DNA of 64,000 nucleotides from Streptomyces sp. NRRL F-5727 (GCF_000719555.1 NZ_JOGX01000002.1:177244-241243); one strand, 5' to 3'. Positions 1-8,201 are shown, counted from the stretch's first letter. The notes: generated by a model from the sequence alone, not told the origin. Numbers and translations: made by a program.

Positions 1-384
1 GGCCACCGGGTTGGTGTTGCCGGTGGCGGCCTCCGCGTGCACCAGGGAGACGAAGTCGATCTCCGGGTGCTCGGCCAGCGCCCGCTCCACCTGCTCGGCG
101 GTGACCGCCGTGTGGAAGGGCACCGCCAGGTCGACCACGGTGGCGCCGCAGTCCCGCAGCCAGTTCCCGAAGGTCTGTCCGTACGGACCGGTGACCACGT
201 TCAGCGCCGTCGAACCGGCCCGCGCCCCGCTGCGGATGCACCCCTCCAGGGGCAGCAGCGCCTCGCCCTGGGTGATCACCACGTCCTGCTCGGTGGAGAG
301 CAGCGCGGCGACCCGCCGCTCGACGGACGCGAAGTGCGCGGCGGTCATCGGGGCCAGGTCGAGCAGCGGATGTGTCACGGTCAC
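1..384 (-). CDS. Class V PLP-dependent aminotransferase, N-terminal part (cut by window edge)
   Basis: The N-terminal 128 codons of a fold-type I, class V aminotransferase (serine-pyruvate / alanine-glyoxylate type). The visible protein begins MTVTHPLLDLAPMTAAHF and contains a VVITQGEALLPLEG stretch, VVTGPYGQTFGNWLRDCGATVV and HAEAATGNTNPVA at the cut end, which match the cofactor-domain core of this class. The start is GTG at 384 with a GAGAAGG ribosome-binding site 7 nt upstream; a second GTG at 378 is possible. The PLP lysine lies beyond the window, so the substrate cannot be judged. It is divergent from the amidohydrolase at 465 with only 80 bp between them. Confidence 0.75.
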   Translation of the reverse strand, partial: MTVTHPLLDLAPMTAAHFASVERRVAALLSTEQDVVITQGEALLPLEGCIRSGARAGSTALNVVTGPYGQTFGNWLRDCGATVVDLAVPFHTAVTAEQVERALAEHPEIDFVSLVHAEAATGNTNPVA

Positions 385-452
385 GGTGGTGCCTTCTCGG
401 GTCGGTGGTACGGCCGTGGCCAGCGTACGCCCACCGGTTCCGCCGCCCCTCG

Positions 453-458
453 TACAGT
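453..458 (+). promoter_or_regulatory. Possible -10 (TACAGT) for a leaderless transcript of the amidohydrolase gene
   Basis: TACAGT lies 6 nt before the ATG at 465, and no purine-rich ribosome-binding site is visible in front of that ATG. This spacing puts the transcription start at or next to the start codon, as in leaderless Streptomyces genes. No convincing -35 is visible. Confidence 0.4.
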
Positions 459-464
459 GCAGGC

Positions 465-1550
465 ATGAGCGATCACGAGGTGTTGCACGTGAAGGGGCGG
501 GTGCTCGTCGGCCCGGAGGACGTACGGGACGAACTCTGGTGCGTGGACGGGCGGATCACCTTCGAGCGGCCGGCGGCGGAGGCGGTCGTCGTCCGGGGCT
601 GGGCGCTGCCCGGTCTCGTCGACGCGCACTGCCACGTCGGACTCGACCGGCACGGCCCCGTCGACGAGGCCACCGCCGAGAAGCAGGCCCTCACCGACCG
701 GGACGCCGGCACCCTGCTCATCCGGGACGCCGGCTCGCCCTCGGACACCCGGTGGATCGACGAGCGCGAGGACCTGCCGAAGATCATCCGCGCCGGCCGG
801 CACATCGCCCGCACCCGCCGCTACATCCGCAACTACGCCCACGAGATCGAACCCGCAGACCTGGTGGAGTACGTGGGCCGGGAGGCCCGGCGCGGCGACG
901 GCTGGGTCAAGCTGGTCGGCGACTGGATCGACCGCGAGGTCGGCGACCTGGCCCCGTCCTGGCCGCGCCCCGAGGTCGAGGCGGCCATCGCGGAGGCGCA
1001 CCGGCTCGGCGCCCGGGTCACCGCCCACTGCTTCGCCGAGGACTCGCTGCGCGACCTCGTCGAGGCGGGCATCGACTGCGTCGAGCACGCCACCGGTCTG
1101 ACCGAGGAGACGATCCCGCTCTTCGCCGAGCGCGGGGTCGCGATCGTCCCCACCCTGGTCAACATCGCGACCTTCCCGCACCTCGCGGACGGCGGCGAGG
1201 CGAAGTTCCCCCGCTGGTCCGCCCACATGCGCCGGCTGTACGAGCGCCGGTACGACACCGTCCGCGCCGCCTGGGACGCGGGCGTGCCGGTCTTCGTCGG
1301 CACCGACGCGGGCGGCTCCCTCGCCCACGGCCTGGTCGCCGAGGAGGTCGAGGAGCTGACGAAGGCCGGCATCCCGCCGCTCGACGCCCTCTCGGCCACC
1401 ACCTGGGCGGCCAGGACCTGGCTCGGCCGCCCCGCCCTGGAGGAGGGCGCCCCCGCCGACCTCGTCGTCTACGACGAGGACCCGCGCGCGGACGTCCGCG
1501 CCCTCGCCGCGCCGCGCCGCGTCGTGGTCAACGGCCGCGTCATCGCCTGA
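465..1550 (+). CDS. Amidohydrolase family protein (imidazolonepropionase/prolidase-like)
   Basis: A 361-residue metal-dependent hydrolase. It has the small N-terminal beta domain of cyclic amidohydrolases, then the metal-binding HxH in GLVDAHCHVGL (about residues 53-57), GWVKLVGDWID with the probable bridging lysine, VTAHCFAEDSL and DCVEHATGL with metal-ligand histidines, and the catalytic aspartate in VGTDAGGSLAHGL. The C-terminal strand APADLVVYDEDPRADVR closes the beta domain. The substrate is not known; relatives act on imidazolonepropionate or dipeptides. ATG 465 is preferred because of the possible promoter just before it; the frame stays open upstream. It is convergent with the acetyltransferase ending at 1569. 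Confidence 0.85.
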   Translation: MSDHEVLHVKGRVLVGPEDVRDELWCVDGRITFERPAAEAVVVRGWALPGLVDAHCHVGLDRHGPVDEATAEKQALTDRDAGTLLIRDAGSPSDTRWIDEREDLPKIIRAGRHIARTRRYIRNYAHEIEPADLVEYVGREARRGDGWVKLVGDWIDREVGDLAPSWPRPEVEAAIAEAHRLGARVTAHCFAEDSLRDLVEAGIDCVEHATGLTEETIPLFAERGVAIVPTLVNIATFPHLADGGEAKFPRWSAHMRRLYERRYDTVRAAWDAGVPVFVGTDAGGSLAHGLVAEEVEELTKAGIPPLDALSATTWAARTWLGRPALEEGAPADLVVYDEDPRADVRALAAPRRVVVNGRVIA

Positions 1551-1568
1551 GCCGCCCGGGGAGGCCCG

Positions 1569-2135
1569 TCAGGCCCGCCGGCGGAGGAAGGCCAGCCGGG
1601 CCCGCTTCTCCGGGATGAAGACCTCGGGCAGGTCCACCTCCGGGAGGACGACCTCCGGGCCGATCTCGAAGCCGGCCCGCGCCATGCGGGCGATCGCCTT
1701 CTCGTTCGCCGCGTCCGGCTCCACCACGATCCGCAGGTGGTCGCGGTGGCAGAAGGCGATCAGCGCGGTGAGCAGCCCGGCGGTGAAGCCGGGCGTGGGG
1801 GTGGCGGTCGGGGCGAGGAAGAGGTGGCAGCCGATGTCGCCCTCCTCGACCTCGTAGCACTCGCTCACCCGGTCCGCCGAGGGCTCGTACGTCTGGAAGA
1901 CGGACACCGGCTCCCCGTCGACCTCCACGATGAAGCCGTGGTGGGTGGTGAGCGAGTCCAGGTGCGCGTAGACGTCCCTGACCTGCTCGACGGTGGTGCC
2001 GTTCATGCCCCAGAAGCGGGCCCGCTCCTCGTTGACCCAGGCGTGGATGAGGGCGGCGTCCGCGTCCGGGGCGATGGGCCGGACGCTGACGGTGCCGAGG
2101 CCCTCGACGGTCTGGACGTGTACGGGGGTGGTCAT
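1569..2135 (-). CDS. GNAT acetyltransferase of the siderophore-biosynthesis type
   Basis: A 188-residue acyltransferase. The segment ALIHAWVNEERARFWGM near the N-terminus is characteristic of the IucB/AcsB/DesC-type acyl transferases that acylate hydroxylamine groups of siderophore precursors (Acetyltransf_8). Later it has GDIGCHLFLAP and VVEPDAANEKAIARMARAGFE, the acyl-CoA-binding part of the fold. Its ATG overlaps the stop of the penicillin acylase gene (ATGA at 2132-2135), so the two are translationally coupled and both lie downstream of the iron box. Role inferred: acylation of a siderophore or its fragments under iron limitation. The substrate is unknown, and no hydroxylase or NIS synthetase lies in this window. 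Confidence 0.8.
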   Translation of the reverse strand: MTTPVHVQTVEGLGTVSVRPIAPDADAALIHAWVNEERARFWGMNGTTVEQVRDVYAHLDSLTTHHGFIVEVDGEPVSVFQTYEPSADRVSECYEVEEGDIGCHLFLAPTATPTPGFTAGLLTALIAFCHRDHLRIVVEPDAANEKAIARMARAGFEIGPEVVLPEVDLPEVFIPEKRARLAFLRRRA

Positions 2136-4222
2136 CCCTGCTCCTTGGTGAGGCGGTTCCAGTCGGTGGTGACGGGGGCGAGCTCGCCCCGCAGCCACAG
2201 GGGGAGTTGGTCTTCGTGGTGCGGGTCCCCGGCCACCCCGGAGGCGCCGAACGGCACGATCCAGCCGCTGCGTTCGCGGTCGGCCAGGTCCCACACGTAC
2301 CGCGCGGCCGAGGCACGGGCGCTGCGGTCGGTGTAGCCGGGGGCGCTGGAGGTGGAGAGCACGCAGTCGTGGTCGCCGGCGAGCCCCGGCCACCGGTCGT
2401 CGTCCGGGTGGGGCAGCGCCTGCCAGGGCGCGAGCCGGTGCGTGGCACCCCAGACGGCCGGCGGCTCGCCCGCGCCGGTCTCCTCCAGCGCCTCCCGCAC
2501 GATCCGGTCCACGTCCGCGGCCGGTACGGGCCCGGCCACCAGCAGCGTCTCCAGGGCGAGTCCGACCCGCGGGCCGAGGTACAGCCAGGGGCGGAAGAGC
2601 TCCGGGTACGGCCCCGGTTCGCGCAGCCCCGCGAAGACCTCGTGCGCGGCCAGCCGCCGTACGACCGCGCCCCGCACGGCCGCGAAGAGCCCGGCGTCGG
2701 CGCTGTCGGCGTCCATCCGCCGGTCCCAGGCCAGCAGCCGCTCCCGCACCCGGCGGGCGGCGGGGGAGAGGCCGCCGGCGCCCTCTCCGCCGGTCGCCTC
2801 GACCGCGGCGAGCAGCCGGGCCGCCGCGCGGTTGTCGGTGTCGCGGTGGACGGCCGCGGTGGCCTCGGCGGTCCAGGCGTCGGAGGCGCCGAGGAGCTCG
2901 GCTATCCGGTCGGCCCGGTGCGGGGGCGCGAACTCGACGCCGAGCGGCGCGGCGATCCCCCGGGCGTTGGCCATCACCGCGTGGCCGTCCGTCACCTCGG
3001 CGCGCGGCAGCGGCGCGGGCTCGGGACCCCAGGCGTGCGCCGGCTCCCAGGCGGGCACCGGCCGCAGGGAGTTGGACCGGTCGCGTACGGGGACGTGCCC
3101 GGCGACCCGGTGCAGCAGCCCGCCCTCCGTGTCGGCCGCGAGCACCACGTTCACCGGCTCCACCCAGCCGTCGAGGGCGCTGTCGACCTCGGCGACGGTC
3201 CGGGCGGCGAGCAGCCGCGGCAGGACCTCGAAGCCGAGCCGGCCGGTGACCCGGGGCACGTACCGCAGGCTCAGCCCCTCCCACTCGGCGCCGGGCCCGT
3301 CCGGCGCGTCACCGGTGATCACCGGGCCGCGCCCGGTCTCGACCACCTCGACGAGGACCGGCTCGCCGCCGGAGACCTCGACCGTCTCGGTGTGCGCGGC
3401 GGCCGGCCGCCAGCCGTCGGGACCGTACGCCTCCACGCCGCCGCCGGCGGTGCGCCGCAGCCGCTCCCGGTAGAGGTCCTGGTAGTCGGCCATCGCGTTG
3501 GTGATCGCCCAGGCGACCGGCCCGGTGTGCCCGAAGTGGGCGAGCCCGGGCACGCCCGGCACGGCGAGCCCGACGACGTCGTACGCGGGGCAGGCGAGCC
3601 GGATCTGCTGGTAGACGCCCGGCGCCTCGATGAACCGGTGCGGGTCGCCGGCCACCAGGGCCGCCCCGCTCGCGGTCCGCTCGCCCGCCACGAGCCAGCC
3701 GTTGGAGCCGGCCGTGGCCGGCCCGTCGGCGGCGAACAGCTCGGTCCACTCCTCGCCCAGGCCGGTCGCCACCTGCTCGCGCCACAGCTTGGTCGGGAAG
3801 CCGGCGAAGAGGATGTGGGTGGAGAGCCAGACGGCGAGCGGCGTCCACGCCTCCCAGCGTCCGGGCTCCAGCCCGGTGGCGGCGAACTCGGGGGCGCGGC
3901 GGGCCCCTTCGGCCAGACCGTCGTTGACGCCGTCCGCGTAGGCCCGCACCCACTCCGCGGTCTCGGGGTCGGTCTCGGCCAGCCGGGCCAGGCAGCGCCG
4001 CGCGGTGTCGGCGAGCCGGGCGCGCCGCACGAAGACGTCCCAGCCGGTCTCGGCCGCGCCGAGGAAGGCGGCCGTGGTGCCCTGGGCGCGGTGCCGCTCG
4101 ACCTCCAGCTGCCAGGCGCGGTCGTACGCGGTGACCCGGCCCTGCGCGAAGGCGAGTTCCGCGGGGTCCGCCGCGCGCAGATGGGGGACGCCGTACGCGT
4201 CCCGGTAGACCTCGATGCTCAC
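2132..4222 (-). CDS. Penicillin acylase family (Ntn-hydrolase) protein
   Basis: A 696-residue member of peptidase family S45. The protein begins MSIEVYRDAYGVPHLRAADPAELAFAQGRV, the typical alpha-chain start. The beta-chain nucleophile serine is probably in TAGSNGWLVAGERTASGAALVAGDPH (about residues 165-190): in this family SNxW marks the new N-terminus after self-cleavage. No clear export signal precedes the start, so the enzyme may be cytoplasmic. GTG 4222 is chosen because homology begins there and the frame upstream is non-coding in character. The start is about 36 bp from a near-perfect iron box, so the gene should be repressed by DmdR1/IdeR with iron. Family members such as PvdQ deacylate pyoverdine precursors; a siderophore-related amide hydrolysis is inferred here. 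Confidence 0.85.
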   Translation of the reverse strand: MSIEVYRDAYGVPHLRAADPAELAFAQGRVTAYDRAWQLEVERHRAQGTTAAFLGAAETGWDVFVRRARLADTARRCLARLAETDPETAEWVRAYADGVNDGLAEGARRAPEFAATGLEPGRWEAWTPLAVWLSTHILFAGFPTKLWREQVATGLGEEWTELFAADGPATAGSNGWLVAGERTASGAALVAGDPHRFIEAPGVYQQIRLACPAYDVVGLAVPGVPGLAHFGHTGPVAWAITNAMADYQDLYRERLRRTAGGGVEAYGPDGWRPAAAHTETVEVSGGEPVLVEVVETGRGPVITGDAPDGPGAEWEGLSLRYVPRVTGRLGFEVLPRLLAARTVAEVDSALDGWVEPVNVVLAADTEGGLLHRVAGHVPVRDRSNSLRPVPAWEPAHAWGPEPAPLPRAEVTDGHAVMANARGIAAPLGVEFAPPHRADRIAELLGASDAWTAEATAAVHRDTDNRAAARLLAAVEATGGEGAGGLSPAARRVRERLLAWDRRMDADSADAGLFAAVRGAVVRRLAAHEVFAGLREPGPYPELFRPWLYLGPRVGLALETLLVAGPVPAADVDRIVREALEETGAGEPPAVWGATHRLAPWQALPHPDDDRWPGLAGDHDCVLSTSSAPGYTDRSARASAARYVWDLADRERSGWIVPFGASGVAGDPHHEDQLPLWLRGELAPVTTDWNRLTKEQG

Positions 4223-4257
4223 CCGTACCGATCCCGTCCGTGTGCTTCCAGATGTCG

Positions 4258-4276
4258 TTAGGTTAGGCTGACCTAA
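4258..4276. promoter_or_regulatory. Iron box (DmdR1/IdeR-type operator)
   Basis: TTAGGTTAGGCTGACCTAA matches the actinobacterial iron box consensus (TTAGGTTAGGCTCACCTAA) at 18 of 19 positions. It sits between the divergent acylase/acetyltransferase pair (start 4222) and the siderophore-interacting protein (start 4326), and its right end runs into TAAATT, a likely -10 for the rightward gene. One Fe(II)-bound regulator dimer pair could therefore switch both directions. Confidence 0.93.
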
Positions 4277-4325
4277 ATTGATCGCCGACCCAAGGTAACC
4301 CATGGGTCGGGGGGAGGAGCACGCG

Positions 4326-5045
4326 GTGGGGCACGGGTGGCAGGGCGCGGTCCTTAAGCTGATGGGCGCCAAGGACTTCACGTTCACCGTCACGGGGGCC
4401 GAGCAGGTCACCGAGGACTACCGGAGGGTCCACTTCACCGACGGCGGGCTGCTCGCCGCCGCCGGGGTGCACCCCACCATGTGGGTGCGCATCTGGTTCG
4501 AGAACGCCGGCAAGCCGCACCAGCGCGGCTACACCCTGGTCGACCCCGACCCGGAGGCCGGCACCTTCAGCCTGGAGTTCGCCCTCCACGACGGCCCCGC
4601 CAGCCACTGGGCGCGCGGCTGCGCCCCCGGCGACACCGTCGAGGCCACCCTCCAGGGCACCGGCTTCGAGACCCCCGAGCCCCGGCCCGAGCGGCTGCTC
4701 GTCGTCGGCGACCCGGCCTCGCTGCCGGCCGTGAACTCGCTGCTCGACGCGCACCCGGACATCCCCGCCACCATCTGGTTCGAGACCCAGCACGCCTCCG
4801 ACGCGGAGCTGCCCTTCCGCGTCGACCCGGACCGCCACGAGCTGCGCCGGGTGCCCCGGCAGCGGGCCGGCGCCGACCTCGTCGAGCGGGTCAGGGCCGA
4901 ACTGCCCGCGCTCGCCGGGCCGGAGGCGTACGTCTGGATCGCCTGCGACACCGCGACCACCCGCGCGCTCGCCGGGTACGCCCGCAAGGAGCTGGCGCTG
5001 CCCAAGGACCGGGTGCACGCGCTCGGCTACTGGCGGGCGAGCTGA
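4326..5045 (+). CDS. Siderophore-interacting protein (FAD-dependent ferric-siderophore reductase)
   Basis: A 239-residue cytoplasmic flavoprotein of the SIP/ViuB family. The FAD-binding barrel includes RGYTLVDPDPEAGTFSLEFALHDG (RxYT-type flavin motif, about residues 67-90) and GPASHWARGCAPGDTV; the NAD(P)H-binding half has VVGDPASLPAVNSLLD, and the C-terminus HALGYWRAS is typical. It reduces ferric siderophores to release iron. The start is GTG 4326, with GGAGGAG at 4313-4319; an in-frame ATG at 4302 lacks a good ribosome-binding site. The iron box at 4258-4276 places it under iron repression. Confidence 0.92.
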   Translation: MGHGWQGAVLKLMGAKDFTFTVTGAEQVTEDYRRVHFTDGGLLAAAGVHPTMWVRIWFENAGKPHQRGYTLVDPDPEAGTFSLEFALHDGPASHWARGCAPGDTVEATLQGTGFETPEPRPERLLVVGDPASLPAVNSLLDAHPDIPATIWFETQHASDAELPFRVDPDRHELRRVPRQRAGADLVERVRAELPALAGPEAYVWIACDTATTRALAGYARKELALPKDRVHALGYWRAS

Positions 5046-5366
5046 ACCGTTCCGCCGACCGGCGCGATGTTGACGATCCGTGACCCCGCCGGGGCGCGGA
5101 TCGTTTCACTTCCCCGCGCCGGGCCCTTCCGTCCCCCGGACGGAGTCCCCCGTACGAAACACGCGGGACGGCCGGGAACGGTTGTGTCCTAAAGAATCGA
5201 AAATGAACACGGAAACCCCCCTTTGGAGTGAACTCACGTCAGGCGACTGTCGGTTCACTCTCCGTGCGTAAAGATTCCGGTGTCTCAAGTCGCCGCCGCC
5301 GCGTCGACCCACCGTCCCCGTGGCGAGCGGCCGGCGACGCCATTCTTCTGTGGGGGTTCCACCATC
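5046..5366. other. Intergenic region with no gene recognised
   Basis: This 321-bp stretch between the reductase and the surface-protein gene has no frame with coding character. A TAAAGAT element near 5266 could be a -10 for the downstream gene, but I see no matching -35. I see nothing else in it. Confidence 0.5.
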
Positions 5367-6392
5367 TTGAACAGCAACACCTTCCGCGCGCCCGTCCGCC
5401 GCAGCGCCGCCGCCGCGACCGTCGTCGCCCTCGCCGTCGGCCCCGTGCTCCTCGCGGCCCCGGCCCAGGCCACGGACGGCGAGCGCCGCGAGGGCAAGGC
5501 CGGCGCCGTCGTGCTCCGCACCGGACTCGACGTCGGCCTCCTCGGCGAGGCCGTGAAGATCCCGGTCCGCGCCTCCCTCAACGAGGTCCAGGCGCCGGAG
5601 AGCGAGAACAAGACCGCGCTCAGCGTGAAGGTGCAGGGCGCGGAGGGCGGCGAGCCCATCGACATCCTCACCGCCGACGTCGCCACCTCGACCGCCACCG
5701 TCGACGAGCGCAGGGCCGAGGGGTACGTCAACCTCGCCAAGGCCCGCGTCCACGTCCCCGGCCTGCCCTCGCTGGCCATCGTCGAGGTCGAGAAGGTCAC
5801 CTCCAAGGCGGTCTGCGAGGCCGGGAAGAAGCCGGTCGCCGAGTCCAACGTCCTCGGCCACGTCCAGGCCCTCGGCAAGAAGGTCACCCTCACCGCGGGC
5901 GGCCGCACCGAGCTCGTCGTGCCCGCCGTCGGCCGGATCACGCTGGACCTCTCCCGCACCAGCACCACCACCCGCACCGCGGCCGCCACCGCGCTGGAGC
6001 TCGACGTCGAGGTCAACCCGCTCAACCTTGGCGTCGCCAAGGTCAAGGGCACCGTCACCCTCGCCGAGGCCACCTGCGAGACCCCCGACGGCCCCGCCCC
6101 GACCGAGCGGCCCACCGAGAAGCCGACCCAGGAGCCCACCGAGCAGCCGAGCGAGCGGCCCACCGAGAAGCCCGCCGAGCAGCCGAGCGAGCAGCCCACG
6201 CCGCAGCCCACCGAGTCGAAGGACGACGGCGGCATCACCACGAACAACGGCGGCTCCACCCCGACCCAGAACCTCGCCGAGACCGGCGGCAGCTCCGCCA
6301 CCCCGTACATCGCCGGCGGCGCCCTCGCGCTCGTCCTCGCCGGCGGCGCCGCCCTCGCCCTGACCCGCTCGCGCGCCCGCGCCCGCGGCTGA
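5367..6392 (+). CDS. Sortase-anchored secreted protein (LAETG motif, SCO1860-like)
   Basis: A 341-residue surface protein. Signal peptide: basic start then AAAATVVALAVGPVLLAAPAQA, cut about residue 35. The mature part is a beta-rich domain with no known enzyme motif, with cysteines in SKAVCEAGKK and AEATCETPDG. Next is a Pro/Thr/Glu-rich spacer of PTE/PSE repeats (about residues 250-290), the sorting signal LAETG, a hydrophobic segment IAGGALALVLAGGAALAL and a basic tail RSRARARG. LAXTG is the class E sortase signal of Streptomyces, so the protein should be covalently wall-linked. The start is taken as TTG 5367, preceded by a GGGGG tract; an upstream GTG at 5280 would put about 29 residues before the signal peptide. 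The function of the wall domain is unknown. Confidence 0.85.
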   Translation: MNSNTFRAPVRRSAAAATVVALAVGPVLLAAPAQATDGERREGKAGAVVLRTGLDVGLLGEAVKIPVRASLNEVQAPESENKTALSVKVQGAEGGEPIDILTADVATSTATVDERRAEGYVNLAKARVHVPGLPSLAIVEVEKVTSKAVCEAGKKPVAESNVLGHVQALGKKVTLTAGGRTELVVPAVGRITLDLSRTSTTTRTAAATALELDVEVNPLNLGVAKVKGTVTLAEATCETPDGPAPTERPTEKPTQEPTEQPSERPTEKPAEQPSEQPTPQPTESKDDGGITTNNGGSTPTQNLAETGGSSATPYIAGGALALVLAGGAALALTRSRARARG

Positions 6393-6445
6393 CGGCCCGA
6401 GGAGGACGGCCCGAGGGGGACGCGTCGGGGGGACGCAGGGGGAAC

Positions 6446-6489
6446 CGGCCCGGGGCGGGCGGTGTGACGACACCGCCCGCCCCGGGCCG
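6446..6489. terminator. Strong bidirectional hairpin terminator
   Basis: A perfect 20-bp stem with a 4-nt loop lies between the convergent surface-protein gene (end 6392) and cobC (end 6519). There is no U-tract, as is usual for Streptomyces terminators. Confidence 0.85.
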
Positions 6490-6518
6490 TCCCCTCTCCG
6501 CGGGGGTATGCCGACGGC

Positions 6519-8171
6519 TCAGCCGCCCAGCAGCAGTGCCTGGTCCAGCGCCTGGAGGAAACGATTCGTCGTCGCCCGGTCCCGGACCGCGAGCCGCAGC
6601 CAGTGCCGGTCCAGACCCGGGAAGGTGTCCCCGCGCCGGGCCGCGAACCCCAGCAGCCGCAGCCGCTCCCGTACCGCGTCCGCGCCCTCGATCCGGATCA
6701 GCACGAACGGCCCCTCGGCCGCCGCCACCGTCCGCACCTCGTCGAACTCCGCCAGCCCCGCCAGCAGATGAGCCCGCTCCGTCCCGATCCGGTGCGCCGC
6801 GTGCTCCGCCTCCGCCAGCGCCGCCCGCGACATGCACGCCTCCGCCGCCACCAGCGCCGGCGTCGACACCGGCCACAGCGGCTGCGCCCGCTCCAGGAGC
6901 CCGATCGTGTCCGGCTCCGCGAGCACGTACCCGATCCGCAGCCCGGCGAGGCCCCAGGTCTTCGTCAGACTCCGCAGCACCACCAGACCCGGCACGTCCG
7001 TCCGCCCGGCCAGCGCCTCCCGCTCGCCCGGCACCGCGTCCATGAACGCCTCGTCCACCACCAGGTACCGCCCCGGCCGCGCCAGCGCCGTGATCGTCTC
7101 CGCCGGATGCAGCACCGACGTCGGATTGGTGGGATTGCCGATCACCACCAGGTCCGCGTCCTCCGGCACCGCCGCCGGATCCAGCCGGAAACCGTCCTCC
7201 TCGCGCAGCAGCACCCGGCCCACCTCGTGCCCGGCGTCCCGCAGCGCCGCCTCCGGCTCGGTGAACTGCGGGTGCACCACCACCGGCCGGCGCACCGGCA
7301 GCGCCCGCGCGAGCAGCACGAACGCCTCGGCCGCGCCCGAGGTCAGCAGCACCCGCCCGGTGGGCAGATCGTGCCGCTCGGCCACCGCCGCGCGCGCCGA
7401 GCGCCCGTCCGGATAGGCGGCCAGGGTGACCAGCGAATGAGCGATCCGCTCCCGCAGCCAGTCCGGCGGGGTCGCCGTGCGGACGTTGACCGCGAGGTCG
7501 ATGAGTTTCTCGTCCCGGACCTCGGCGTCACCGTGATGACGCAGGTCGTGGAGGTGGCTCCCCGCGTGGGGGCTGTCCGTGTGGGTGTCCATGTCCGCCG
7601 TCGTGTGGGGGGTGGGGATGTGGGGTGTGCCAGGCTCGCCAGCGATGTACCCGCACGTCAAGGGCGACAACCGTGCGATGGTTGTCACTTCGTGCAGGCG
7701 AAAAGGGGCGAAACCGGCGATCGCGCACGTCACGTGCCGCGACTTCCGCTTCGGCACCAGCAGCACCGCCCCCGGCCCCGCCGCCCGCAGCGCCGCCGCC
7801 TCCGCCACCGAAGCCGTCCCCGTCGCCGCCAGCGGCACCTCCGACGGGTGCGGCACGACCACCCCGGCCAGCTCCCCGGCCGGGAACCCCGTCACCGGCA
7901 CCCCGAGCCGCCCGGCCGCCGCCACGATCCCCGGCTCCGCCACGCGCGTGTCCAGCGTCGCGAACCCCACCACGCGCACGTACGCCCCCGAGAGCCCGGC
8001 CCCCGCCACGCGCGCGTGCCCCGCCCCGTCCAGTTCCACGCCGTCCAGCACCCCGTCCAGCCCCGCCCCGCGCGCGTGCCCCGCCCCGTCCAGCTCCGCC
8101 AGCGCGGCCCGCACCAGCGTCAGGACCTCGGCCTCCGTCGCCCCCGAACGGGCCCCGACACCGATGTGCAC
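6519..8171 (-). CDS. cobC: CbiG C-terminal/CobE-like domain in frame with CobC aminotransferase
   Basis: One uninterrupted 550-codon frame. The first part (8171 to about 7740) is a CbiG-C/CobE domain: GVGARSGATEAEVLTLVRAAL, VVGFATLDTRVAEPG, ending PGAVLLVPKRKSRHVTCAIAGF. The second part is an Rv2231c-type CobC class I/II aminotransferase, with NPTNPTSVLHPAET, the PLP-lysine region VLRSLTKTWGLAGLRIGY and a C-terminal HWLRLAVRDRATTNRF. CobC family enzymes supply the aminopropanol-phosphate arm of cobalamin. The linker has unusually low GC3 and holds a palindrome, so CobC may also be made alone from ATG 7592 (357 residues). GTG 8171 follows a GGATGGGG site and is 30 bp from the divergent ZIP gene. 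Whether the two domains are truly made as one chain is uncertain. Confidence 0.65.
   Translation of the reverse strand: MHIGVGARSGATEAEVLTLVRAALAELDGAGHARGAGLDGVLDGVELDGAGHARVAGAGLSGAYVRVVGFATLDTRVAEPGIVAAAGRLGVPVTGFPAGELAGVVVPHPSEVPLAATGTASVAEAAALRAAGPGAVLLVPKRKSRHVTCAIAGFAPFRLHEVTTIARLSPLTCGYIAGEPGTPHIPTPHTTADMDTHTDSPHAGSHLHDLRHHGDAEVRDEKLIDLAVNVRTATPPDWLRERIAHSLVTLAAYPDGRSARAAVAERHDLPTGRVLLTSGAAEAFVLLARALPVRRPVVVHPQFTEPEAALRDAGHEVGRVLLREEDGFRLDPAAVPEDADLVVIGNPTNPTSVLHPAETITALARPGRYLVVDEAFMDAVPGEREALAGRTDVPGLVVLRSLTKTWGLAGLRIGYVLAEPDTIGLLERAQPLWPVSTPALVAAEACMSRAALAEAEHAAHRIGTERAHLLAGLAEFDEVRTVAAAEGPFVLIRIEGADAVRERLRLLGFAARRGDTFPGLDRHWLRLAVRDRATTNRFLQALDQALLLGG
7664..7688. promoter_or_regulatory. 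25-bp palindrome (operator candidate) just upstream of the cobC core
   Basis: GCGACAACC and GGTTGTCAC face each other across 7 nt; the inner 7 bp of each arm pair perfectly and one outer base differs. The site lies 72 bp before ATG 7592 of the CobC aminotransferase core and inside the low-GC3 linker, as expected for an operator in what used to be an intergenic region. The regulator is not known. Confidence 0.5.
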
Positions 8172-8201
8172 ACCGGGCGCCCCATCCGCTACGAAGGGGC
8201 C

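Noticed and set aside
5080-5271. 63-residue open frame in the gap before the LAETG protein
   Set aside because: No ribosome-binding site, no recognisable protein and mixed codon use.
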